A stretch of DNA of 64,000 bases from NCBI GenBank assembly GCA_030549335.1, contig CM060190.1, positions 69,516,118 to 69,580,117 of the forward strand, written 5' to 3'. Numbering within the stretch: the first letter of the stretch is position 1; every line of letters starts with the position of its first letter. A program made the position numbers and the translations under genes. The notes below the pieces were generated by a model that was not told the DNA's origin, made no database searches, and saw only the letters and a program-made list of their open reading frames with translations. This document shows positions 48,345-60,720 of this stretch, in pieces. The DNA is from Pontederia crassipes (Eukaryota; Streptophyta; Magnoliopsida; Commelinales; Pontederiaceae).

Positions 48345-50555
48345 TGTAACGACCCGAATTTTTAAAAAATAAATAAAGGATATTTATTTTTATTTAATGG
48401 ATCTGAAAATCCCAATGTTAATATTTTGGAATTAAATAATTCTGAAATTGATAGAAATTAGGGGATAAGTTAGAGAGATAAGAAGGAATTTGAAAAGAGA
48501 TAGAATTTTTATGAAGATAAATATTTGATTGTTAGGTAAATTCGGATTTAAATAAATCTGAATAATTAAGAAGTGATTAGTCATTGATGGATGATCAAGA
48601 TTGATTTTAAAAGAGTCCAAAGCCTAATAGAATTGATATCTCAAATCTGCACCTATAAATAAGCATTAAAGGGTGACTAGAAACCCCTTTTTCTGTCAAA
48701 CAGAATTCTACTTGTGAGCTCTATTTTTCTCTCGTTTGCACGCAAATTGAAGCACTCTCGAGAGCACACAACGGCTGGTTTCAAAGTCGGCTCATAGGAG
48801 AAGAAATTCTAAGTGATGACCGTGAGTTTTAAAATGAGGACAGAGAGCAATCACCGGCCAAAATTCGGCATTCGTGCAGATTTTCCGAGAAGGAAATTCA
48901 GTTAGTTTTTCAGCCAACTTTAGGTACGTAGGGAAAATTCCTATGTCGTCGGTTTTCCGTGACATGTACTCTATTCTCTTTTCCTTCATACTGAGAATCC
49001 ATTAATGTATCGTGTGCATAGTTTGGCTATCGTAGGGCATAGTTGTGATGGTCGGAAAGTCGCGTCGAAACACACTTCTCCATCGGCGGCAGAACCCGGC
49101 CCGGATTCTGTTGTACCCGGTTCGGATTTCATTGAATTCAGACCGAGTCAGTTTTGAAATTGGATCGGATTGTTCAACCCGGTCCGGATTCCTATTGGCC
49201 CGACCTGGGTTCGGCTTAGGCTCGACTCGGACTCGACGCGATTATCTTGGAGGTGAACCGGCCAACCCGGCTCAGGTTCACCATACAATCGAACCGAGTT
49301 TGTTCTGACCGAGGTGATTTTGATCGTCTCCGAACGCGGCCTAGGTTCCACCCGGCGCGGGCTGGGTTCTGGGGACAGAAATTATAATTTTGGGTAATTT
49401 ATTATAGATAATTAAATAGTTATCATAGTTTATTGTTCCTGATCAACCATGATCATATCACAAACAAATCTGACATCATCATATCTTTCATATTTGATTT
49501 GAGATTTATGTCATTGTTATTCCATCAGATCGTGTGATCTCTTATGATATTGATCCAGTAGTTTTTCTCTGATTGGGTCATTGTCTAACCTAAAGTAAAT
49601 TGTTAAATATAGGTCTTTAGGTTAAACAAGATAAAAGATGGAAACTGCTGGGTCTCCATGTTCTCCGATTGTCTCTAAGCCCCTGGGCCATTATTGTTAT
49701 CGTATTGTATGAGGCAGATAGTGTACCTAGAGGTTTGAGACGTCATCCTTTAAGGAAGCTATGACTTTTATGTGATGGCTATGGTTCCCCGTCACCACGA
49801 AGCTATTGTTAGCGCTATTGTTGGAGGACAGTTTACCGTGATTTAATCTCTCATTAGTCTACATGAAAGAGACATAGAGTTTTCCTTAATTGACTGAACG
49901 CTCATCATTGAATCGAATAACTCCAAAGATTGAATCGAAATTGAAATAGAATTGAATGGAATTGAATTGAATCTTTGTCATTCGAATTTTGACGTTGATT
50001 GACTTTGCCTCCGCCTATTAAATTGAATAGAAATTAGTATTGGACGATGACCACAGATATTGATAATAGTAAATTATTAAATTGGATAGGTGCTATAGTG
50101 ATCATGCATAGTTGTTAATTGTTATTGATTGGTCCATTGATCTTATATCTAATCCCCTTTTATTGATTCATGGTCTTATTGATATATTATTTTATTATTG
50201 ATATCTCTTTATATTGTCCTATCCTGCGCTCTATTGTTTATTGCTCCTTATTGATTATTGATTTTTTATCACCATCAATTTATTATTTATTGTTATAGTT
50301 AGACCCTACGTACTGAGTATTTTTATACTCATGGGTTTTTCTCTGCATCTGGATTCATGCAGGTGAGTTGATAGAAGATGGTGATGCAGGTGATCAGGCT
50401 CAGTAACAGAGTTGTTGCACATGGTGTAGGATTAAGTCCTACTAGATTATTGATTTAATTTTTATTTTTTCGTAAAATTATTTCATATATAATTATGTAG
50501 CATCTTTAGGATGACTCTGAGTACGTGATAGTCACGTGAGTTTCGGGGCGTTACA
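48345..50555 (+). mobile_element. Solo LTR, Ty3/gypsy type
   Basis: 2211-bp LTR whose ends are inverted copies: TGTAACGACCCG at the start and CGGGGCGTTACA at the end. The flanks are GGTGT (48340-48344) and GGTAT (50556-50560), a 4-of-5 match consistent with an aged target duplication. It has a CTATAAATAAGC box at about 48652 and a GTACTGAGTA motif near 50309. No internal region remains. It interrupts a LINE fragment. Confidence 0.82.
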
Positions 50556-50870
50556 GGTATGATCAAGGATTGCCTTTCTTAAGCCATCCACCATAGGCCC
50601 AAGTTTCCCTATATTGGAATTGACAGTTGAGAGTGACTTGGAAGAATGACTAGACAAATTTTGATATTGCATAGTTAAATAATAGATGTGAGTTGAATTC
50701 AACATTATTGCCACAAGGGTACACGATGGATCAATATCTACATGAAAAATGGAGGGCATCAAGGGTAAGGAGTTTTCATAAAATGTCTTGATCTTTTGGT
50801 GGAACTGAGAAATTCCATATAGATTTCTAGTTCGACCCACATCAAGTTGTGATGAACAGGCCTTATGACT
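50556..50870 (-). mobile_element. Second half of the LINE fragment
   Basis: Sequence on the far side of the solo LTR with a long minus-strand frame. The family link is mainly positional: the LTR target duplication shows that 48344 and 50556 were once adjacent. No clear motif of its own. Confidence 0.3.
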
Positions 50871-52190
50871 CACTCAAATCCGCCCCACATCAAGTTGTGA
50901 TGGACAGGCCTTACGACTCACATACGCAAAAAATGGTTTGACTTCTCCATGAGAATCATGAATCGACATCTACGCATTATCATCGAGAGTAGCAAAGCAA
51001 ATGAATAGAAGTAATACATGCGATTAAGAAATCTCCAAAATATTATCTTAGGCTGTGTTTGATATGAGAATTTTGAGAGAAAGTTAGTTCTCGAGAACTA
51101 ATTGCTTTAATGGAAAAGTTTGAATTGGTGTTTGGATGAAAAAGTGTAATGATGAGGATTTAAAAAATGGATTTGATAGATAAGTTTTAGTGGGTGTTTG
51201 GTAAAAAAATAAGAACTAAGAATATAATTTATTATTTTATAAGGTATAAAATTATAGTAAATAAGAATATGTTATAAAATTTGTAATTTACATAAATAAT
51301 TATATTATTAATATTATCTTTATTTATTTTGATTAAATCTTATAAATATTATTAATATTATAATTTACGTACATCTTAAGATCCAAATATAATGTAATTT
51401 TTTAAAAAATAATTGAATATAAAATATTTATTAATGATAAGAACTAAATTTTTCATAATTGTTTTAATTAAATAAATTTAATAATTTATTTTATAAGATG
51501 ATTAATAATGTATTAATGCATACTAAATTATATATACATACATTATAAAATAATTAAAAAAAATAGATGAAAGAAAAAAGTCAAAAGTTGCGACTGACAA
51601 GACATAAAGTAGAAAAAAAAAGAAACATTCTTGGAACTTCTGGGGCCAAATGTTTCGGCCATAGATCACTTGACGAGAACTTTGAAAGTTCCCGTCAAAC
51701 ACATCCTTCGAGTATTCAAATTTGAAAATGGGTATTGAATTCAGAGAGAACTTAACATTAGCATATGTAGGTGTGTGTGAAAGAAGTATGCAAAAAATTA
51801 AAGGGGCATTTGGTGCATTATCGATTTAATTAACTGGCAATTTCAAGAGTAAGGAGTTTTCACAAAATGTCTTGATCTTTGGTGGAACTAGGATATTCCA
51901 TATAGATTTTCGGCTCAACTCTCCAACAACTATGATGGATAGGCCCTACGACTCACTCAATGCTTCATCTTCTCCATGAGCATCATGAATCCACATCTAG
52001 TTATTAGCATCGACAGTAGCAAGCAAACGAATATAAGTAATACATGCGATTAAGGAATCTCCAAAATGTTATCTTAGAATATTCATATTTCATGATGATC
52101 AGTAATAAGATCGGAAACAATCATTGAATCTAGAGAGAAGTCAACATTAACATATGTAAGCACGTGTGAAAGAAGTATGCAAAAAATAAA
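50763..52190 (+). repeat. Tandem segmental duplication
   Basis: The block starting gtaaggagttttca at about 50764 recurs from 51849 (ttttcacaaaatgtcttgatc; ctccatgagcatcatgaatc; aatacatgcgattaaggaat). The copies stay collinear through agagaagtcaacattaac and gaaagaagtatgcaaaaaa up to the first ~40 bases of a MITE (51815 and 52195). The left copy carries a 650-bp MITE that the right copy lacks. The left copy also has a small internal duplication (cacatcaagttgtgatg...ggcctta..gactcac twice, 50838-50922). Confidence 0.85.
51052..51705 (+). mobile_element. MITE family A, intact-looking copy
   Basis: About 650 bp, AT-rich and non-coding. The left end is gctgtgtttgatatgagaa and the right end, inverted, is atgtgtttgacgggaac, so it has imperfect terminal inverted repeats. 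It is absent from the second copy of the tandem duplication, which marks its borders. The flanks atcttagg/atccttcg are a weak 8-base match, compatible with an hAT-like element. Its left half matches the inverted copy at 24300-25086. Confidence 0.7.
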
Positions 52191-52191
52191 A

Positions 52192-52815
52192 AAACACGTT
52201 TGGTGCATTACCGATTTAATTAGTCGATAATTTAGATCACCATTTAAATAGATTACTACTTTTTAAATTATCAATAATATTACATTATAGTGTTTGACAA
52301 ATATTGGTAATATAATGATTAAAATAGTTAGAAAGAAAATTACCATAATACTTCTAACAATTATTTTAAATTTTCATCACATAGTATTATAAAAAACCCT
52401 TGTGTAATAAAATGAAATATATATTTTTGATAATAAATTACATAGAGTAATATGGACCGGTTCGTGAAAAATACCTAGAAAAAGTGTATATAAATGAAAT
52501 AAGATGAGACAAAACTAAGAGTTATTTGTAAAAGGTTTCAAATAATAAAAAAGATAAAGTGGAATGATTTATTTATTAATAAACTATTTAAAATTTAAAA
52601 AATAATTATTTGAATATATTTGTCAAAATACATGTCAAATAACTGGTAATATAGAAAGTCACATTTTCTATATGCTATTTGAATTATGTGATAATTAAGA
52701 TTATTAGAGTAATTAAAATTATTAATAATTAATCATAACGAAATGAAACAATACGAAGAATCATGAAAATTTTAAATAAAATAACCGATAATCTATCTAA
52801 ATTAAATTTTGGCTC
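52192..52815 (+). mobile_element. MITE family B, copy 1
   Basis: AT-rich non-coding element starting cacgtttggtgcattaccg. Its sequence is collinear with the reverse complement of 53742-54312: ttagatcaccatttaaatag, cattatagtgtttg, aagagttatttgtaaaa, atttatttattaataaa. The first ~40 bases also survive at 51810-51845, at the end of the left duplication unit. Confidence 0.65.
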
Positions 52816-53741
52816 CTAAAAGTCCTTATAAACAAAAAGGAGTTGAAAATTGCGTTGACCCAAATGAGGTTCACATGTATGAAACTATCATTGATGTATA
52901 GATAAATGATAGATATAAATAGAATAATATAAATAATACTTTAAATAATTTAAATGATCACATCCATTATAATCAATTATCAAAGTAGTTCATTTATCTA
53001 TTATTTAACTATTTTCTGTATAACAAATGTTATGATAAAGTATAAATTTAATTTGTTGTATTAATATTTTTTAATACCAAATAATAATAGATTAACAAAA
53101 TAATACTAATAACAAATTGTCGCATATATAACTCAAATAGTAACCAGTAATGACTTATTATTACTTTCTAATTTATCTTTTCTATTATTTTTTCGATGCA
53201 GCCAAGTTTTACTGTTTTAGGTTCGTTAAATATATACATATATTAAAAATTCTCAAATTTAGTAAAAGGATCTGAATGACACAATTCCTAACTTTTAATA
53301 TGAGGTAAACAATGGCTTACCTTACAATTATCTGATAGTTCACACCCTTATGTTAATTATTAAGATAATAAAATGAGATACATTCTGTCTACAAGGGTTG
53401 AATCTGACATGTTCATATTCTTTCATCGCGACCTTCAAATAAACAATTAGGAATTTAAAATAATTATTTGGTGAAAGTAATCAAATAATGTTTTTTCACA
53501 ATCAGAAGTTGATAAATTAATTTTCTATGTATCTAGATAATATTAAATATAATGACAAAATTAATTTCGATGAATATTTGTATGGAATATTAATGTCAAA
53601 TTAGGATATCTCAGTCTCAGTAAAAAAAACTTTCTAATCGTAGCATTCAATAGATTTTAATTTTAGGTTTATGTTAATGAGTAATATAAGTATAATGTAT
53701 ATTTTAACTAGATTATGATAATATTCACAATGTAGTAAGGG

Positions 53742-54312
53742 CGTTTGACATGAGGTAGTCTACATAAATTATTGATTATTTTATTTAAAATTCATGGGAC
53801 CTACCATATTATCTCGTTTGGTTGCGATTATTTATCGATAATTTTAATTATTTTAATAATCTTGACTAACACCTGAAAATTCATATGTAGACAAAAAATG
53901 CAACTTCTCAAATTACTAATTAGTTTGAATGCATTATAACAAAATATACATTCAATAAAATATTTAAGTTAAATATTTTATTAATAAATAAATATCATTC
54001 AGCTTAATCTTTTGTATTATTTGAATTTTTTTACAAATAACTCTTAATTTTGTATAATTTGTTTTAGATATATTCACCTTTCTATTTTTGTTTTATTTAA
54101 TTTGTAATAATATGTGATTAAAATATAAAATTATCTTTAGGAATATTTTGAATTTGCTCTATAACTATTTTAACTATTATTTATATTACCATTACTTACC
54201 AAACGCTATAATGTAATTATAATTGTTAATTTAAAAGTGATAATATATTCAAATGGTGATTTAAATTATTGATTAATTAAATTGATATTATATCAAACGG
54301 CTCCTTAAGATT
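53742..54312 (-). mobile_element. MITE family B, copy 2 (inverted)
   Basis: Left end gggcgtttgacatgaggtag; right end atattatatcaaacggctcc. The ends are short inverted repeats (GGCGTTTGAYAT-like). It is inverted relative to copy 1, about 930 bases away. No transposase. 52816-53741 between the two copies is AT-rich with nothing recognised. Confidence 0.65.
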
Positions 54313-55690
54313 CATAAAAATAGTAATATAGTAAAGTTAACAATGCTCGTTATTATTATAGCCTTTTATGCTACTAAAATTTATAAATATATAGTCCAAT
54401 ATTTTTCATAAATTAGTGAAAAAATAATTGTATTATATATCAAAATATTCAATATCTATATCGATATGTTATCTATCTCTGTATCTCTATATATTATTAT
54501 GTTAAAAGAAAAGTATTCAAATGTATTTTAAAAAAGTATCAATAGGGACTTAGTAAATAAAAATATCAAGTTGTTGACGGGAGAGAGTTCAATATATGGT
54601 TAACTATACAACTTTACAGGATATCTAATATAGCTATAAAATAATTATATAATCTTACAATTTATAGTTGACATGATGTTTTGGAAATGTAATAAATTGT
54701 TTTCTAAATGATTTTGCGATATTTTATAGATAAGAGTATAAGGAAGATTTTTTAATAATAATAATAATAATAAACATATTATTATTATTAAAATAATATA
54801 ATCTATTATCACATGGCGTGCTCATAAATGTTTAAAGGAAACTTAATATTTTTACTAATATTATTATTGTAGATATTCATTAAAAAGATTATATCGAAGA
54901 TAAAAAAGGTTAAAATAATTATTAATAGAAAGGTAATTGCTAAAGATATACGGGACAAAGATAAATGCATCAATTACATGTAATATGAGAAAAATCTAAA
55001 TAACAACAAGCATCAACTAAATGATATTGTCTAATTTAAATAGAAAAAAATGAGAGTGATTTTAAAATACGACTAGGATTGATGGATCACGAAACATTAC
55101 TCCTCTTCAAATAAAAGCAATAAAATATTTTATATTAGTTTATCTATATTTATGATTAAAGGAGTGTTTTAAAATGTTAAATTAAAGATTTAAAGCTAAA
55201 TTATGAGAAAACTAACAATATAAATGAAAAACGTAGTATACAAATTGATTATAATAAATTAAATATATTAATAAAAATGAATTTTAAAAAGAGTATAACT
55301 TTCAATGATTAGTGGTCTACACTCTATAATAATAAAAAATAATGATTTTTCATGCCAACATTTATTTATTATGATATTTAATATTTGATATTTTCATTGT
55401 TATAGAAAATATAATTAGTTGAACCATATTTATCAAATATCTATATCTATTATGACAATAAGACATTTATTAATAAATCTATAAGTAACTTTTATGCAAA
55501 TTTTGGCATATGTCACATGTTTAGACTAGTTATTATGAATATAAACCTACTAATAATATCAAAATATATAGGAACTCCAGCAAATTTAAGAAATCAGGTA
55601 ATTGATTTTTAAACTCGAAAAAATAGATAACATTTTCATTCCATGCTAAAAATATGAGTAATTTAATTTTTTTTTTTAAAATATTCACCA
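54313..55690. other. Very AT-rich intergenic DNA
   Basis: Mostly A/T with ATT/AAT-type simple runs (for example 54755-54800). No gene or bounded element seen. Confidence 0.45.
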
Positions 55691-55710
55691 ATATCATTTC
55701 ACCTCTAACC

Positions 55711-55722
55711 CGTATATATACG
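55711..55722 (+). promoter_or_regulatory. TATA box of the ATP23 gene
   Basis: gtatatatac sits at the sharp border where AT-rich DNA turns GC-rich. A start of transcription about 30 bases downstream (near 55744) would fall after the first in-frame ATG (55734) and before the second (55791), which favours the second as the true start. Confidence 0.5.
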
Positions 55723-55790
55723 AGCCCTGTCTGATGGCGACGAGCTCTGTGTCTGATCGCGCGCTCCGGAGGCCAGATAGAAAGGGACAG

Positions 55791-56839
55791 ATGGAGGAGG
55801 CGGCGGCGGGGGCGGCGACGACGTCAAATTTGACCGGGGCGTCCTCGGAATCGGGGCGGAGCAACCCCTCCCCGGGGATGTCGCACAAGGAATGTCTGGA
55901 GCGGATCAACACGAGTCTCAAGCGTTCGTTCATTTGCCTCAACCAAAATTGAAATCTTACTTTCACCATTTCGGGTGTAACATGGTTTCTTTATGTCGCA
56001 GATCCGACGGTGAGGTTCCTGCGGGAGAAGATGGAGACCGCGGGTTGCCCCGTGTGGGTTCGTTTCCTTCAGGCGGCCACCTGCAAGGACAATGTCTCCA
56101 CCGGTGGGTACTCCAGTAGGCACGGGGTATAACATTATCTTCTTGTTCTTCTTCTCTTTCTTAGATTTCTTGTAAAGGTGGGCATTCGAGCCTTATGCAG
56201 TTATGCTTCTATAAAGGTCGATTTTTTGCATTGATCATACGATCTTCCTCATATTGTGGGCATTGCTTTCAATGAAACAGTCGCACGATTTTAATAAATT
56301 TGACCTCGTTTGTAGTCTAAAATAGGACACGTATTAGTTGCTTGATTTATTGTTTCAGAATTGTTTAATTGCTCAAGAACCGTGGGTTTCTACAATGACA
56401 ATATACGACATGGTTTGAGTTTGACTTGGTTCAAAATTTTCTACCTCAGATAACACTTTGCTGTAATCATATGACTCTTCAAGACGAGGTCAATCAAGTT
56501 ATCATTCACGAACTAATCCATGCTTATGATGATTGCCGAGCCAAGAATCTGGATTGGAAAAATTGTGGGCATCATGCTTGCTCCGAGGTATTGCTAGTTT
56601 ATTCAGAGTATTTTGTGATTAATTTTTTTCTTAGTTTCTTAGCGCAATGAGGACATATAGAACTGTTGAAAATTATATGTACATTTCACATTTTGAGTCG
56701 TTGCCTAGATTCCTAGAAGATTTGATTCTGATTTTCTATGTGCTTCTTCTTTAAGATTCGGGCTAATCATCTGAGTGGAGATTGCCATTATAAACGTGAA
56801 TTGCTGCGCGGATTTATGAAAATACGAGGTCATGAACAA
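55791..56839 (+). CDS. ATP23: ATP23-type mitochondrial metalloprotease, 5' four exons
   Basis: Exons 55791-55923, 56002-56126, 56450-56587 and 56756-56839 join in phase and give 160 residues. ATP23 is an intermembrane-space metalloprotease and chaperone for assembly of the F0 part of ATP synthase (plant homologues are also called Ku70-binding proteins). Family hallmarks: PTVRFLREKMETAGCPVW, then the HELIH zinc motif (His106, Glu107, His110) in DEVNQVIIHELIHAYDDC, then HHACSEIRANHLSGDCHYKR and GFMKIRGHEQ. The catalytic part is intact. The expected last exon (an ECVRRR... segment ending DVCYNDT-like, some 40 residues) is not found in the remaining 7 kb, which is packed with transposons; either the last intron extends past the window or the gene is truncated. 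An upstream in-frame ATG at 55734 would add 19 residues but lies too close to the TATA box. Confidence 0.88.
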
Positions 56840-57357
56840 GTGAGTGTACTTTATTCCATAGTTTATTAAAAATGATTTCTTTTTATATTTGAGACTACAA
56901 TATTTTCTCGAATCTTCTTTTTGAGAATTATGGATTGGGCATAGACATTGTCCAAAGCCTTCTTTTATGGTAGATTTATGAAAAAACAACTGTGGTTATA
57001 TTTTCTCATGCACAAGTTTTGACCCTATAACCAATATGGCTACCACTGGGAAGCTGAGTTCGGAACCAATTACCCTGCAAACATTGGGATATTTAGTGGT
57101 CAAATTAGATGTGTTTTAAACTTACACTTTGATATCAACATTTTTCTCATGTGCGATCCGTGTTTAGTGAATATGTATGTAAAAACGATTTAATTGCTTA
57201 GTTATGTCAGTAACATTGGGATGCTCGGTTGGAAGTTAGAAAATTGTACAAGTTTCTGAAATTACTAGAACGATTTACTGTATTTCTGTCAGGAGTAATT
57301 GAAATATAACTGTGTAACACTCATTTGTTTTTCGTAGTTTTAGTACTCCACATTGAT
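56840..57357 (+). other. Intron or 3' region of ATP23
   Basis: Begins with a good donor (CAA|GTGAGTG). AT-rich, no coding match to the missing ATP23 exon. Confidence 0.5.
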
Positions 57358-57503
57358 CAACGAATTGGATCAACGAATTGGATTTTAGGCCCCGACAGCC
57401 AGCATAAAATCCTGTCGAATCTTATGAACATGGATCAACGAATTGGCGTCGTATGATCCATGTAGCCGACCCCACCTAGTGGGATAAGGCCTTGTTGTTG
57501 TTG
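57358..57503 (+). mobile_element. Au-type SINE with internal duplication
   Basis: Has ggccccgacagccagcataa, the conserved 3' module and (TTG)n. It is flanked by a perfect 18-base duplication TTAGTACTCCACATTGAT (57340-57357 and 57504-57521). The words atcaacgaattgg occur three times, twice at the 5' edge and once internally, showing a rearrangement during or before insertion. Confidence 0.88.
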
Positions 57504-58649
57504 TTAGTACTCCACATTGATACCTTAAGGGCACACCTCCAAGGAAAGAAGCTGGAACACATGATTATTTCTTTTTATCCATTTGATTGTCAATATTACT
57601 TTAATTACTTCACTATATTTTCCTTTACCTTAACTGAAGAATATGTCTTCGTATTTCTCCTGCTTGGAATGGAAATAGTCTATTTCCAGGTAAAGAAAGT
57701 TATGTATTGTTGGGAATAGAGGATTGAGTGATCGATTAATGAACAAAACAATGAAGCAAAAACAAAAAAAAAATTTACTCACAATTTTGATGTGGTAAAA
57801 CCCTCTTACTCAACATGAAGGAAACATCCACTGGCAATGAAAATCCCCATGAAAAAGTTCCACTACGAGCAAAAGAAAGTAAAACATAAATCTTAACCCT
57901 TGTATTTAAGGGTTCATACCGAAGGGCCTTTGATATTGTGATAGAGCACCAAACTCTCAGAGCAGAAATGAAAGCAACACAAGATGAGATTAAAAGATAA
58001 CAGTTTGTATGGAGTAGACAAAATCCCATGAATACAAGGACCAACAATATGGCACACCTTTAAACAAATCCTAAACACAAAGAAGAAATTAAGTAGTAAC
58101 TACTATAGATAAGTAGGACATGTGCCGGCAATTAGTGGACAGATGGTTGTAATGGGCACCCATTATATGGGTATATGGTTTGATGCTGGTGGTGGGAGAA
58201 ATGAGATGTTGAGTGTGATGTGGTCGAACAGCCCTAGGTTTACCAACTTTCCTATGGAGGACACTTCATCATGTGCTTTCTTTTGTATTCTAACATAGAA
58301 TAGGTGCTCTATCAATATATTCCCCTGAAATGATGCCTTAACCTCAAGGATAAATGAAGGAAATGAACTATGCCAGTTAGCTTTTTCAAGGGATCGACCA
58401 CAGTTTTGACAAGCAAATCGCAATTTGGGATTCCAACTTTGTTGATGCAGATTGTATGTAGAGAAGCTTTTTATGAAGTGGTAGAGTTAATGCCTTGTAA
58501 TTTGTAATGTTTGCCTCGTCAATTTAATATCATAGACATATCATTCCAATTTGCTTGCACATTGTTGAGAGAGGCCAACCATTTGATCCCAGGTATCACA
58601 TCCGCACCGGCAATGGAGAAAGAATAGAAATCCTAAGTAAAAGTAAGAT

Positions 58650-59390
58650 TAGATATTTGTAATGTGTTGGGCCCTCCATGTGGTGACTTTTACTTAGGAT
58701 TGGAGTTTAGCTCTTCGTGCTTTCAATGATGCCCTCCTATCCAAATGGTGTCTCGTATTTTTGGATCTGCCACTGATCTCTTCAGCCAGACTATTTCAAC
58801 TTGTTATGGTGGTACCTTATCCTGGGATTTCCTTGTTATGGTGGTACCTTATCCTGGGATTTCAGAATCAATTAGCGGCAGGGTGCGTCCTCTTTTTGGA
58901 AACATATCTCTCAGATGTTTCCTCTTTTGAAACCTCTCTTTAATCCAGTCCTCGGCTCTGGTAATCGCTTTTCTTTCTGGCGTGATGATTGACATCCATC
59001 TGTGGAAGATACGGAACATCTCTTTTTCAGATGTGACATCTCACGAGAGGTTTGGGCAAATGCTAGAATTGACTGGACTTCCATTAGGACTGAACTGGAT
59101 TTCTAGACCTCTTTCCTGATCGGTCATACATTGGGCCCTGTCATCACATATCGATCTCGCAGGAATAGGGCTCTCCTTTTTGCAATAATCTGGTCCATAT
59201 GGTTACAATGGAACAAGCTGATTTTCCAAAATGAACTCCGCCATGTTGAGAATGTTCTTAGTCATACTATGTTTATGTATGATGAATGGCGAGGTTTGTG
59301 AAGTTCTTATGATTAAAACTTTTGTAACCTGTAATCTTTGACCTACTCATGTGTCAATAAAGGTTTTGGATGATTAACAATCTGGTTAAT
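58650..59390 (+). mobile_element. LINE 3' fragment (plus strand)
   Basis: The 3' end of an L1-type element. 59000-59290 reads EDTEHLFFRCDISREVWANA and IWSIWLQWNKLIFQNELRH, the zf-RVT region and following conserved LWxxRN-like block, then a non-coding tail ending tcaataaaggttttggatg. A 32-base internal duplication (ttgttatggtggtaccttat twice) lies at 58800-58863. It splits the protease-like region of the surrounding LTR element. It differs in sequence from LINE copies A-C, so it is another family. Confidence 0.7.
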
Positions 59391-59559
59391 CATCATTTTT
59401 CGTTTTAAAAGAAAAAAGATATTTGTTTATCAAAGTTTCTACATATTTGATTCTATTGAATAATGTCCCCAATATCGATTTGAAGTCGATGGGGATGAAT
59501 ATGCAATTTCAGTTCCTCTGCCATTGTCTTTGTCACAAAGTTGTGTGTAAAGGAATTTT

Positions 59560-60720
59560 TTTTTTGAGGGAAAAAAGGATGACCGCCAGGTTAGGTGGTT
59601 GCCATCCAGGTGTATATATAACTATGGGATGAAAATGATATACAAGTGTGAGCTCTCAAAGTGAGTGCAGTAGCAAAAACAAAAGTATATCAACTATCCA
59701 AAACCCCAAAATCCCACTCTCGAAGAAGGAAGGAGATGTGGTGTACATTACACTCAATGTGACATCGCTCCCCACAAAAAATCACCCGGTTATGTTGGAG
59801 CCATAAGGCCCAGGAACCAGCCAAAAAAGATGCTAGTGGCGCTCTTCATCTCTATCTCTGCTGTGTCAATGCTCGAAACGACTGTCATAGGGCCTGAGAT
59901 TATGGGGAAAGGACCCCCCAATGGCCATCCGCTGCCAAATGCCTCGTGCTGTCGGGCACTCAAAAAATAGATGGTCAACATCCTCCTCTGCCTCACCACA
60001 CAAAACGCAAGACGTGTCCGTGTGGGGTGCCCAGTGTGCCCTGTATGTCCTGGTGAGGAGCCGGCCTTGCTGCATAAGCCAAGCGAAGATTTTGACTTTC
60101 AGCGGTATCCGTGATCGCTAAATGAGCCTACAATCTGTCCAAAACTCCTTTGACGCCAAGTCTAGAAGGAACCTGATGTATAAGCTGCGTGTTGACCATG
60201 ACTCCAATAGCCATACCCATCCGTCAAGCATGGAATGGTCGGGATGGTAGGGGGCTATCCTCCGATGGAACTCTAGAAGCTCGGTGATGCGCTGGTTCGC
60301 GAGGGCTGATCTAAAAAGAGGGGTTCAGGATCCAGAGCCGACATCTCCAGCCTCAGACCACGTCTCTGCCACTGCCGCGTCAGGATGTGCCGCCAGAGCA
60401 TATAGGCGGGGGGGGGGGGGGAGCCTCTGCGAGGGGAATCCCGGGGAACCAACTGTGTCGCCAAAAAGAGAAAAGCTCTCTTGTGCTGAGTGATGGTGTC
60501 ATGAGCGGGCGCACCCATGGGAGCAGTGCTGCTGCCACTCCCCTCCAGAAGGATGAAGCCCCGCGGGGCAATATCGGTTTCGTCTCCCAAGATAGATCGC
60601 GCCGGTAACAAGTGAAGAAAACCAAACGCCATAACCTGTCCTCAGGACCCATGATCCGCGTGACCCACCAAGCAATAAGAGCCCAGTTGTAGCAACGGAG
60701 ATACAAGAATGAGAATTTGT
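59560..60720 (-). mobile_element. LINE 3' fragment (copy C)
   Basis: Minus-strand L1-type fragment. The C-terminal part of the reverse-transcriptase protein is visible (WWVTRIMGPEDRLWRLVFFT, FWRGVAAALLPW), then zf-RVT with RLLTRTYRAHWAPHTDTSC and CGEAEEDVDHLFFECPTARG holding the Cys/His ligands, then FFGWFLGLMAPT. The tail (cacctggatggcaaccacc, then ggcggtcatccttttttcc) matches those near 1.1 and 2.9 kb. A run of 13 G sits at 60409-60421. 5'-truncated and frame-broken. Confidence 0.75.
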
